Of a stretch of 14,141 bases of DNA, positions 7,056-12,967 are shown in pieces. Under the pieces are notes generated by a model. The model had not been told where the DNA came from, did not search any database, and saw nothing but the letters and a program-made list of their open reading frames with translations. Within the stretch, counting starts at the first letter, position 1, and the number at the start of each line of letters is the position of its first letter. Location of the stretch: assembly GCA_035288045.1 (NCBI GenBank), contig DATEBA010000049.1:1-14141 (forward strand), in the 5' to 3' direction. The DNA comes from DATEBA01 sp035288045. Its GTDB lineage: Bacteria; Actinomycetota; UBA4738; HRBIN12. The position numbers and the translations under genes were made by a program.

Positions 7056-7571
7056 ATGTCACGGGAGATCGCAACGTTCGGGGCCGGATGCTTCTGGGGG
7101 GTCGAGTGGGTGTTCCGGCAGGTTCCCGGCGTGCTCGAGGTCGTCTCCGGTTACAGCGGAGGCTTCGTAGGTGACCCGAGCTACGAGCTCGTCTGCACCG
7201 ACACGACCGGCCATGCAGAGGTCGTGCAGATAGCGTTCGACCCGGAGCGCGTCGGCTACGAGCAGCTCCTCGAGGTCTTCTGGGCGATGCACGACCCCAC
7301 GCAGGTGGACCGGCAGGGTCCGGACCAGGGGACGCAGTACCGGAGCATCATCCTCACGCACTCCGAGCAGCAGGCGGCGTTGGCGTCGGCCTCGAAGGCG
7401 GGAACTCGGTCGGCGCTCGACCGGCCGATCGCGACGGAGATCCGTCCGTTCGAGGCGTTCTACCCGGCCGAGGAGTATCACCAGCGGTACTACGAACGGA
7501 CCGGCCACGAGCCCTACTGCCACGTGCTGCCGGTTGACGTGCTCGAGCGGCTCGGCCTCGTCCTTCGCTAG
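7056..7571 (+). CDS. msrA: Peptide methionine sulfoxide reductase MsrA
   Basis: 171 residues, typical for MsrA. It reduces the S-epimer of methionine sulfoxide in proteins and free methionine, with thioredoxin as the usual electron source. The catalytic GCFWG (Cys12) is intact, as are YSGG (33-36), TGHAE with Glu54 (51-55), DPTQVDRQGPDQGTQYRS and YHQRYY. Cys155 near the C-terminus is a plausible resolving cysteine, and Cys47 lies in the usual VCT position. The ATG at 7056 has a strong AGGAGG (7043-7048). Transcription could start from a TAGTGT box at 7021-7026, but its -35 box is poor. It is a single gene: no msrB is fused or adjacent. Its stop overlaps that of the small convergent gene. Confidence 0.96.
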   Translation: MSREIATFGAGCFWGVEWVFRQVPGVLEVVSGYSGGFVGDPSYELVCTDTTGHAEVVQIAFDPERVGYEQLLEVFWAMHDPTQVDRQGPDQGTQYRSIILTHSEQQAALASASKAGTRSALDRPIATEIRPFEAFYPAEEYHQRYYERTGHEPYCHVLPVDVLERLGLVLR

Positions 7572-7783
7572 ACGTTCTGGTTGGGCTCGTTCTCGTCGTC
7601 TCGAGAATCGAGACCGAGGTCTTCGCTCTCGTCGGCGAGGTCCGCCACGGGCGCGCCTTCCTGGAGGATGCCGGCGGCTCGGTCTTGGCGTCGCTGGTTT
7701 CGAGCGACTCTCCGCTCCTCGCGCGCGGCGGCCTTCTTGGCCTTCACCTCGCGACGCTGTCGCTTCCCGAAGCTGTCAGGCAT
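7568..7783 (-). CDS. Small highly charged protein, function unknown
   Basis: 71 residues, beginning MPDSFGKRQRREVKAKKAAA. The N-terminal 35 residues are a Lys/Arg/Glu/Ala-rich helix and the C-terminal 30 are acidic and probably disordered (ESEDLGLDSRDDENEPNQNV). I recall similar small FGKRQRE-type proteins in many actinobacteria, always without an assigned function; the basic head suggests nucleic-acid or ribosome binding, but that is a guess. Its stop TAG and that of msrA share the palindrome CTAG (7568-7571), so the two genes overlap tail to tail. No ribosome binding site is visible, but TACGAT lies 6 bases before the ATG. Confidence 0.7.
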   Translation of the reverse strand: MPDSFGKRQRREVKAKKAAAREERRVARNQRRQDRAAGILQEGAPVADLADESEDLGLDSRDDENEPNQNV

Positions 7784-7818
7784 ACAGGCATCGTACGGGA
7801 AACGGGGCGTCGTGTCGG
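7784..7818 (-). promoter_or_regulatory. Predicted leaderless promoter of the small charged protein
   Basis: Minus strand: CCGACA (7813-7818), a 17-base spacer, TACGAT (7790-7795), then 6 bases to the ATG at 7783. It lies back to back with the plus-strand promoter that begins at 7820. Confidence 0.4.
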
Positions 7819-7819
7819 T

Positions 7820-7848
7820 TTGACCTTCGGGCGCGTGCGGCGCAGGAT
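7820..7848 (+). promoter_or_regulatory. Predicted promoter of the four-helix membrane protein gene
   Basis: TTGACC (7820-7825, five of six matches to the consensus), a 17-base spacer and CAGGAT (7843-7848). Transcription would begin near 7855, giving a leader of about 22 bases with a strong GGGGGAGGG ribosome binding site. Confidence 0.45.
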
Positions 7849-7876
7849 GCTGCCGGAATCCCGGGGGAGGGTGGCC

Positions 7877-8407
7877 ATGTTGGCGGTCAGCTCATACATG
7901 ATCGTGTTCCGGATCCTCCACATCCTCGCGGGGGTTGCATGGGGCGGTTCGGTGTTCCTGTTCGTCTTGTTCGTGCAGCCGAGCGCGGCTGCGGTCGGGC
8001 CGGCGGCCGGCCCCTTCATGGCCGAGCTCCTTGGGAAACGAAAGCTAGTGGCCACCATCCTCTGGCTCGCGGGGACGACGATCGTCGGCGGGCTCTTCCT
8101 CTATTGGCACAACTGGCTGGCGGTCGGTGGCCTAGGCGACTTCCTCGGAACGGGGTTCGGACTGGGCCTCACGATCGGGGCGATCTCGGCGATCGTCGCG
8201 TTCCTCATAGGCCTCTTCGGAACGAAGCCGGGAGTCGACCGGCTGATGGCTTTGGCCCGGCAGGCGGCCGAGGCCAGTGGGACCCCGCCGGAGGAGGTGG
8301 CTCAGGAGATCCCCATGCTCCAGGCGCGGCTTCGCGTGTTGGCGCGCACTAACTTTGCTTTCGTGGCGGTGGCGACGCTCGCTATGGCGACCGCCCGCTA
8401 CTGGTAG
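7877..8407 (+). CDS. Four-helix integral membrane protein (CopD/DUF2269-like appearance)
   Basis: 176 residues from the ATG at 7877, which has GGGGGAGGG about 6 bases before it; the frame is open further upstream but without a comparable site. Four hydrophobic segments are visible at about 8-33, 56-77, 91-115 and 158-174. The first contains RILHILAGVAWGG, with a His and a WGG turn as often seen in CopD- and DUF2269-type membrane proteins. A charged cytoplasmic-looking loop (119-157, with ASGTPPEEVAQEIPMLQARL) separates helices 3 and 4. No transport or enzymatic motif is recognisable; copper or heme handling would be speculation. The CBS-domain gene follows after 60 bases in the same direction and may be co-transcribed. 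Confidence 0.75.
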   Translation: MLAVSSYMIVFRILHILAGVAWGGSVFLFVLFVQPSAAAVGPAAGPFMAELLGKRKLVATILWLAGTTIVGGLFLYWHNWLAVGGLGDFLGTGFGLGLTIGAISAIVAFLIGLFGTKPGVDRLMALARQAAEASGTPPEEVAQEIPMLQARLRVLARTNFAFVAVATLAMATARYW

Positions 8408-8467
8408 CCGCGCGGGCTTGACCGGCAAGCGGCATGAGGGTCAATCTTGGCCGGGATCGGAGGGGCG

Positions 8468-8851
8468 ATGACAGCGGTTCGCGAGGTCATGAGCACGGAG
8501 CTCGTGATCGTTGACCCGTCGGTGATCGTGACCGAGGCCGCCCGTGTGATGTCCACCCACCGGGCGGGGTCGGTCCTCGTCCTCGATGAGGGCTCGCTCG
8601 TCGGCATCTTCACCGAGCGGGACATCCTCCGGGCCCTGGCTCACTACGCCAAGGCTGACGAAGCCAGGGTGTCGCCGGTCTCCCGATGGATGACCCCGGG
8701 TCCGGTCACGATCGGCCCCGACGCCACCTCGGGCGAGGCGTTGGATGTGATGCTGTCCGGTGGGTTCCGGCATCTTCCTGTATTGGAGGGGGATAATCTG
8801 GTGGGCATAGTCTCGATGCGTGACCTAGCCAGGAGCATCTCCAAGGGGTGA
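8468..8851 (+). CDS. Tandem CBS-domain protein
   Basis: 127 residues, consisting almost only of two CBS domains (about 7-57 and 74-124) that should pack into one Bateman module. Each shows the expected layout: VREVMSTELVIVDPS...VGIFTERDILRAL in the first, and SRWMTPGPVTIGPDA...LVGIVSMRDLARSI in the second. The TERD and SMRD segments place Asp at the usual nucleotide ribose-contact position. Such free-standing CBS pairs bind adenine nucleotides and modulate partner proteins. The ATG at 8468 is preferred over a TTG at 8447 because GGAGGGG precedes it. A TTGACC at 8418-8423 might be a -35 box but I see no matching -10 box, so read-through from the membrane-protein gene is likely. Confidence 0.92.
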   Translation: MTAVREVMSTELVIVDPSVIVTEAARVMSTHRAGSVLVLDEGSLVGIFTERDILRALAHYAKADEARVSPVSRWMTPGPVTIGPDATSGEALDVMLSGGFRHLPVLEGDNLVGIVSMRDLARSISKG

Positions 8852-8879
8852 GCCAGCCGAACGAGCGCCGAAAGTCCCA

Positions 8880-8908
8880 TTTACCCGCGTGTTGGATGGG
8901 CCTAGGAT
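8880..8908 (+). promoter_or_regulatory. Predicted promoter of the disordered coiled-coil protein gene
   Basis: TTTACC (8880-8885, four of six matches), a 17-base spacer and TAGGAT (8903-8908). The transcript would start near 8915 and carry a leader of about 30 bases with a GAGGGGGGG ribosome binding site before the GTG at 8945. Confidence 0.45.
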
Positions 8909-8944
8909 TCGTGGCGGCACAACGGCACACGAGGGGGGGTAGCC

Positions 8945-9832
8945 GTGCCTGAGCAGGAGGGAACCGAGGAGCCGCGACGGCTGGAAGAAGTCGTGGACAT
9001 CCTGCTGGACATGCAGCGCCGTCTGCGGGAGGACGGTTCCCCCGACGAGACCCTCGAGTTGGAGGCCGATGAGCGCAAGCCCGAGAAGGGGCTCTTGCGC
9101 AGGTCACGAGAGGCCCGGTCGCCGGGCCCGGCCCCGCCGGTGCCAAGGCGTGTGGCGGTCCGTGAGAAGGCGAACATCGTCGACCTCGCCGAGGCGGAGC
9201 GTCGGGCCGAGTACTTGGGGTTTCCCCCGTCCCAGCGGGATGAGGCACACGCTCCCACGCCGGTCCGCGAGACCCCCCGGCCGAAGGCCGCGCCTGCCGC
9301 GCAGTCGGCGATAGGAGAGGTCATGGTCACCAGGGAACCCCCTGTGATGCCCGCCGGGGCGGAGGCGACGCCCCTACCTAAGGAGCCCGTCGACCTCCGC
9401 GTCGCCGCTCTCGAGAGCGTGGTCGAGAAGAGGGCGAAGACCCGCCGCGCCCCCTCGGCCGGCCGACCCAGGCCCGCTCCCGCACCGGCCGAGGAGCCGC
9501 CGCCCATAGACGGCACCCCCGTCGCGGGTTCCACGCGACCGCCGACGCTGGGTGAAAGGCTCGCAGCCGAGGTCGCGCAGGACCTCGGCGTGCCGGGGTC
9601 GATCGTCGTCCCGGAGGCGGAGGAGGCTCCGCGTCCGTGGGAGGACGAGGATCACGGGGATGGCCGATCGCCGGCGCCCTCGATCGACGTGCGGCTGTTT
9701 CGCATGGAGAAGGAGCTCAAGGCGATCTTCGAGGAGGTCAAGCGGGACAAGGTCCGGCTCCTCCAGCTCGACGGTCTCCTGACCGAGTGGGTCGAGAAGA
9801 TCCGGTCCGTTCTGATCAAGCGCTTCAGCTAG
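8945..9832 (+). CDS. Hypothetical protein: helical ends joined by a long Pro/Ala/Glu-rich disordered middle
   Basis: 295 residues from a GTG with a GAGGGGGGG ribosome binding site. I do not recognise a family. Residues 11-29 (RRLEEVVDILLDMQRRLRE) should form an amphipathic helix. Residues about 55-245 are rich in Pro, Ala, Arg and Glu with few hydrophobics, so probably disordered, apart from a short helix-like VDLAEAERRAEYLGF (79-93). The last 49 residues, from IDVRLFRMEKELKAIFEEVK onward, look like a coiled coil or helical hairpin ending in VEKIRSVLIKRFS. It has no signal peptide or transmembrane segment. The layout resembles cytoplasmic scaffold or adaptor proteins. It has its own predicted promoter and is followed after 58 bases by the ABC-F gene. 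Confidence 0.75.
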   Translation: MPEQEGTEEPRRLEEVVDILLDMQRRLREDGSPDETLELEADERKPEKGLLRRSREARSPGPAPPVPRRVAVREKANIVDLAEAERRAEYLGFPPSQRDEAHAPTPVRETPRPKAAPAAQSAIGEVMVTREPPVMPAGAEATPLPKEPVDLRVAALESVVEKRAKTRRAPSAGRPRPAPAPAEEPPPIDGTPVAGSTRPPTLGERLAAEVAQDLGVPGSIVVPEAEEAPRPWEDEDHGDGRSPAPSIDVRLFRMEKELKAIFEEVKRDKVRLLQLDGLLTEWVEKIRSVLIKRFS

Positions 9833-9854
9833 CTGCGCGGCGGTGTCGCTCAGA

Positions 9855-9882
9855 GGGAGCTCCCATCGTGGGCTCGTAGGCT
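9855..9882 (+). promoter_or_regulatory. Palindrome plus -10 box in front of the ABC-F gene
   Basis: GGGAGCTCCC (9855-9864) is a perfect 10-base palindrome placed over the expected -35 region. TAGGCT (9877-9882) lies 8 bases before the ATG at 9891, which has no Shine-Dalgarno sequence, so a leaderless start is suggested. There is no TTGAC-like -35 box, so the palindrome may bind a regulator. Read-through from the upstream gene is also possible. Confidence 0.35.
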
Positions 9883-9890
9883 GTTCCGCT

Positions 9891-11471
9891 ATGGCCGTGA
9901 TCGACCTACTCGACGTCAGCTACGCCCTGCCGGGAGGGTGGACCCTGTTCCAGGGCGTGACGTTCCGCGTCCCGAGCGGCCATCACGCGGCCCTGGTGGG
10001 CGCGAACGGGATCGGCAAGACCACGCTCCTGAGGGTCGTAGCGGGCGTCGAGCCGGCGGCCGGCGGCGCCATGAACGTGGACGGCCGGGTCGGTTTCATG
10101 CGGCAGTTCGTGGCGAGACCGGGGGACCGCGCGAGCGTGCGGGACTTCCTTCTCTCCTTCGCGGAGAGGCCGATGGCCGAGGCCGCCGAGCGCTTGAAGG
10201 CCGCCGAGCAGCGGCTCGCGGACCGCGACACCGCCGAGAAGGCCCAGCTCGAGTACGCGCACGCGCTGGCGGCTTGGGAGGAGGCGGGCGGCTACCGCGC
10301 CGAGGTGTTGTGGGACGGGTGCGCCGTCGCGGCGATCGGCGTTCCGTATGCGGAGGCCGCCGATCGGCCCATCGGCACGCTCTCCGGCGGCGAGCAGAAG
10401 CGCCTTGCGCTCGAGGCGTTGTTCCGCGCTCCCTTCGACGTCCTGCTGCTGGACGAGCCGGACAACTTCCTGGACATAGAGGGGAAGCGCTGGCTCGAGC
10501 GGGAGATCCGCGCGAGCGCGAAGACGATCCTGTTCGTGAGCCACGACCGGATGCTGCTCGCCGCGACAGCCACGAGGGTCGTGACGCTCGAGGGCCGCGG
10601 CGCGTGGGTTCACTCGGAGGGTTACGAGACCTACGCAGAGGCGCGGGAGGCGCGGCTGGAGCGGATCGACGAGGAGCACCGCCGGTACGCGGAGCGGCAC
10701 AGGCAGCTCATCGCCCACATGAAGGAGATGAAGCGCAAGGCGGCGTACAACTCTGGGTTCGCGAAGCTGGCGCGCTCGGCAGAGAAGAAGGTCCAGTGGC
10801 ACGAGGAGCGCGACTCCCCGCGCGAGAAGGCCGCCGTGCAGGACGTGCGGATGAACATCCGTGGAGGCCGAACCGGGAAGGTGGCGCTTCGACTGCGGGG
10901 ATTCGGGATGCCGGGCATGATCGACCCCTTCGACTCGGAGGTCTGGTTCGGCGATCGCGTCGGAGTGATCGGGCCAAACGGCACGGGCAAGACCCACTTC
11001 CTTCGGCTGCTCGCCGGCGAGGAGGTCGTCCACACCGGCGAGTGGCGGCTCGGCTCGCGCGTCCGCCCGGCGCTCTTCGCGCAGCTGCACGACCGGCCCG
11101 ATCTCGCCGGGACCCCGATCGTGGAGGTGCTCTTCAAGAGCGGCATGAACATGAGCGAGGCCATGAGCACGCTCAAGCGGTACGAGCTGGAGCGCGTCGG
11201 GCGGAACCCGTTCGGGCTACTCAGCGGGGGGCAGCAGGCTCGCTTCCAACTGCTCCTGATGGAGGTCGAGAGCCCGACGATGCTCCTTCTGGACGAGCCG
11301 ACGGACAACCTGGACCTGCACTCCGCCGAGGCGCTCGAGGACGCGCTCTCGCGCTACGAGGGGACGGTGATCGCGGTTACCCACGACCGGTGGTTCATGC
11401 GCATGATGGACCGCTTCCTGCTCTTCGAGGACGATGGTCCGGTGCGCGAGCTGCTCGAGTCCCCTTACTGA
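9891..11471 (+). CDS. ABC-F family ATP-binding cassette protein (actinobacterial type)
   Basis: 526 residues with two ATPase cassettes and no membrane segments, so a cytoplasmic ABC-F protein, a family that acts on ribosomes (translation factors of the EttA type, antibiotic-protection factors). Cassette 1: Walker A GANGIGKTTL (37-46), signature LSGGEQK (164-170), Walker B LLLDEP (185-190) and switch His218 in SHDR. Cassette 2: Walker A GPNGTGKTHF (361-370), signature LSGGQQA (444-450), Walker B LLLDEP (465-470) and His498 in THDR. A charged helical linker joins them (about 245-320), where translation-type members touch the ribosome. After Walker B the first cassette has DNFLD rather than the usual TNHLD. 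From memory it matches an actinobacterial lineage of unknown role carrying the same change. The ATG at 9891 is preferred because the conserved fold starts there; a GTG at 9843 in frame would add 16 residues. Confidence 0.93.
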   Translation: MAVIDLLDVSYALPGGWTLFQGVTFRVPSGHHAALVGANGIGKTTLLRVVAGVEPAAGGAMNVDGRVGFMRQFVARPGDRASVRDFLLSFAERPMAEAAERLKAAEQRLADRDTAEKAQLEYAHALAAWEEAGGYRAEVLWDGCAVAAIGVPYAEAADRPIGTLSGGEQKRLALEALFRAPFDVLLLDEPDNFLDIEGKRWLEREIRASAKTILFVSHDRMLLAATATRVVTLEGRGAWVHSEGYETYAEAREARLERIDEEHRRYAERHRQLIAHMKEMKRKAAYNSGFAKLARSAEKKVQWHEERDSPREKAAVQDVRMNIRGGRTGKVALRLRGFGMPGMIDPFDSEVWFGDRVGVIGPNGTGKTHFLRLLAGEEVVHTGEWRLGSRVRPALFAQLHDRPDLAGTPIVEVLFKSGMNMSEAMSTLKRYELERVGRNPFGLLSGGQQARFQLLLMEVESPTMLLLDEPTDNLDLHSAEALEDALSRYEGTVIAVTHDRWFMRMMDRFLLFEDDGPVRELLESPY

Positions 11472-11480
11472 GCGGCTTTC

Positions 11481-11924
11481 TCAGCAGTGGTTCGCATCGT
11501 CGCGGATCCGGAGCGAGGAGGGCACGTCGTTCCAGCCCGAGGGCATGGAGCTTCCCATGGAGTTGTTGTTCAAACAGAGCCGGTCTCCGTTTCCGCCGGC
11601 GCCCGCGGCCACGACCGCATCCACGTTCTTGCGGTTCCGCCAGGACGACGCGATGTTGTTGAACGTGTAGTCGGCCAGGTCAAACCAGACGCAGCACGGC
11701 TGGAAGCCGACCATCGAGCCCTCGAAGCCGGTGTCCTGCCACAGGCACACGTACCCGCTGGGACAGTCGGCGGCGGCGGCCGGCGCCGGGTCGACGATCA
11801 GCCGGCCGCCCTGCAAGGTGAGGCGGTCGGGCGTCGCTCCCTCTGCCGCGCCGAGAGCGGCGACGCCCATCAGCGCGGCGAACAGCGCGATCCCCAGGGT
11901 CCTTGTTGCCTTCCGGCGCGTCAT
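11481..11924 (-). CDS. Secreted peptidase-inhibitor I36-like (SMI/crystallin-fold) protein
   Basis: 147 residues. A twin-Arg-containing basic start (MTRRKATRT), a hydrophobic stretch (about 10-27) and ALGAAEGA form a signal peptide. The mature part has six cysteines (54, 60, 77, 78, 117, 147), which fits three disulfides. The block CPSGYVCLWQDTGFEGSM is typical of the I36 family, whose founder is the Streptomyces metalloproteinase inhibitor SMI, with a beta/gamma-crystallin fold; the downstream LADYTFNNIASSWRNR fits as well. The likely job is inhibiting extracellular proteases or a related binding role. The ATG at 11924 is chosen for its AAGGGAG ribosome binding site and the signal peptide, although the frame is open upstream. 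That site lies in a perfect hairpin (see 11928-11956). It converges with the ABC-F gene, 9 bases apart. Confidence 0.85.
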   Translation of the reverse strand: MTRRKATRTLGIALFAALMGVAALGAAEGATPDRLTLQGGRLIVDPAPAAAADCPSGYVCLWQDTGFEGSMVGFQPCCVWFDLADYTFNNIASSWRNRKNVDAVVAAGAGGNGDRLCLNNNSMGSSMPSGWNDVPSSLRIRDDANHC

Positions 11925-11927
11925 CGT

Positions 11928-11956
11928 GACTCCCTTCGTCTGGGACGAAGGGAGTC
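11928..11956 (-). promoter_or_regulatory. Perfect 13-bp hairpin covering the ribosome binding site of the I36-like gene
   Basis: Read in the mRNA sense (minus strand), the arm GACTCCCTTCGTC (11940 would be its partner end; 11956-11944) is followed by the loop CCA and the arm GACGAAGGGAGTC (11940-11928). All 13 pairs match. The ribosome binding site AAGGGAG lies wholly within the second arm, and only three bases (ACG) separate the stem from the ATG. As RNA this should block translation unless it is opened by a protein, temperature or a ligand. As DNA it could instead be a dimeric repressor site. Confidence 0.7.
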
Positions 11957-12022
11957 GACCCCGCCCCGGCGCGGCTGTCCCTGGGGGATCTCCTAAATTC
12001 GCTGCCGATTCGGTAATCCACG

Positions 12023-12043
12023 GGCCGTGCCGGACATATAGGG
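12023..12043 (+). repeat. Regulatory repeat, copy A (upstream of the LuxR-type gene)
   Basis: The pattern GGCC, 3 bases, CCGGACATA, 1 base, A, 1 base, GG occurs here and again at 12399-12419, with 16 fixed positions out of 21. Copy A ends 24 bases before the TTG start of the LuxR-type gene. It overlaps CACGG-G-CCGTG (12019-12029), a small interrupted palindrome. The rest of the divergent spacer (11957-12067) shows a possible -10 box TAAATT (11994-11999) but no convincing -35 box on either strand. Confidence 0.45.
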
Positions 12044-12067
12044 GGTAGGGGTCTTTACCCAGAGGGA

Positions 12068-12415
12068 TTGAGAGCGCCGAACGGCATCGCGTGGTCCGAG
12101 CTTCCCCTTGCTTTGCCCTACCCGCGCCCCGGCTCCCTGACCGACCGCGAGGTCGAGGTGCTCGAGCTGGTGGCGGCGGGTCTGTCCACGAGCAGGGTGG
12201 CGCGGAGCCTCCTGGTGAGCGAGCAGGCCGTGACCTACCACCTTGGGAACCTGATGGGCAAGTTCCACGCCGACAACAGGACGGGTCTGGTCTCCCGCGC
12301 CTTCGTAACGGGGGTTCTCCTTCCCGAAACCTGGCCCCCACGGGTCGCGCTCGTGTGGCGTTTTTCGACCCCAGATGCCCGGGCACGTGTAAAAGTCCGG
12401 CCCATCCGGACATAG
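12068..12415 (+). CDS. Stand-alone LuxR/GerE-type DNA-binding regulator
   Basis: 115 residues. Residues 23-83 are a LuxR-type helix-turn-helix: SLTDREVEVLELVAAGLS, then TSRVARSLLVSEQAVTYHLG and NLMGKFHADNRTGLVSRAF. There is no receiver or sensor domain, so it is a bare DNA-binding output domain. The start is uncertain. TTG at 12068 is the first usable codon, with GAGGGA directly against it (spacing too short); another TTG lies at 12113. The tail after residue 85 is not family-like, and its final codons coincide with repeat copy B, so it may be unimportant. The sigma gene follows after 12 bases, suggesting one operon; the I36-like gene diverges from it. It may regulate either side. Confidence 0.75.
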   Translation: MRAPNGIAWSELPLALPYPRPGSLTDREVEVLELVAAGLSTSRVARSLLVSEQAVTYHLGNLMGKFHADNRTGLVSRAFVTGVLLPETWPPRVALVWRFSTPDARARVKVRPIRT

Positions 12416-12419
12416 AAGG
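12395..12419 (+). repeat. Regulatory repeat, copy B, with inverted repeat, before the sigma-factor gene
   Basis: The second copy of the 21-position pattern (12399-12419) lies over the LuxR-type stop codon and ends 8 bases before the sigma GTG. Its core forms an inverted repeat, GTCCGG (12395-12400) and CCGGAC (12406-12411) around CCCAT. The final GG is also part of the AAGGAAG ribosome binding site of the sigma gene, so promoter, operator and RNA-level roles are all possible. Confidence 0.45.
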
Positions 12420-12427
12420 AAGTGTGA

Positions 12428-12967
12428 GTGCCCGAGGGCGACAGGCGAGCTCGATTCGAGGCGCTGTATGAGGATCTCTACGAGCCCGTCCTCGCCTACG
12501 CGCTCCGTCGCGTGGGGGAGGACCTCGTCGACGACGTCGTCGCCGAGACCTTCCTCGTGGCGTGGCGACGCCTCGAGCTCATCCCGCCCGACCCCCTTCC
12601 CTGGCTCCTCGCCACGGCGCGCCGCGCCATCGCCAACCAGGTCCGGTCGGGACGGCGGAATCGGCACCTCGGTGAGCGGCTTCGCTCGGAGATCGCCGGA
12701 GCACGGGAGACCTTCGCGGATCCGGGGGAGCAGGTGAGCGATCACGAGCAGATGGTCGGCGCGCTGGAGCGATTGACCGACGAGGACCGCGAGGTGCTGA
12801 TGCTCGTCTCGTGGGAGGGGCTCTCGAACGAGCGCGCGGCCGGGGTGCTCCGGATCTCCCCCGAGGCGTTCGGGGTCCGGCTCCACAGGGCCAGGCGGCG
12901 GCTGGCCAACGAGTTGGCGAACCTCGAGGGCCGCGCGCCGGAGCCCCAAGATGGGGGGAACGAGTGA
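12428..12967 (+). CDS. Sigma-70 family (ECF-type) RNA polymerase sigma factor
   Basis: 179 residues, the usual ECF size. Region 2 spans about 10-75 (FEALYEDLYEPVLAYALRRV, DLVDDVVAETFLVAWRRL, PLPWLLATARRAIANQ) and region 4 about 112-165 (LERLTDEDREVLMLVSWEGL, then a helix-turn-helix SNERAAGVLRISPEAFGVRL). Only regions 2 and 4 are present, as expected for an extracytoplasmic-function factor that directs RNA polymerase to a small set of promoters. The GTG at 12428 has AAGGAAG 7 bases upstream. Its stop overlaps the GTG of the next gene, coupling the two. Regulation may come from the LuxR-type protein encoded just upstream and from the membrane protein downstream acting as a possible anti-sigma factor. 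Confidence 0.93.
   Translation: MPEGDRRARFEALYEDLYEPVLAYALRRVGEDLVDDVVAETFLVAWRRLELIPPDPLPWLLATARRAIANQVRSGRRNRHLGERLRSEIAGARETFADPGEQVSDHEQMVGALERLTDEDREVLMLVSWEGLSNERAAGVLRISPEAFGVRLHRARRRLANELANLEGRAPEPQDGGNE

Noticed and set aside
8418..8446. Promoter for the CBS-domain gene based on TTGACC at 8418
   Set aside because: No TANNNT-like box occurs at 16-18 bases downstream.
9938..11662. 574-codon open frame on the plus strand overlapping the ABC-F gene
   Set aside because: Arg/Gly/Ala-rich out-of-frame shadow of a clearly coding ABC-F gene; no motifs and it runs through the convergent I36 gene.
11925..12413. Upstream extension of the I36-like gene to 12413
   Set aside because: It would read through the LuxR-type gene on the other strand and put the signal peptide in the middle of the protein.
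12811..12963. Upstream extension of the sigma-partner gene to 12811
   Set aside because: It lies within sigma region 4 in another frame; the GTG at 12964 overlaps the sigma stop and has a ribosome binding site.
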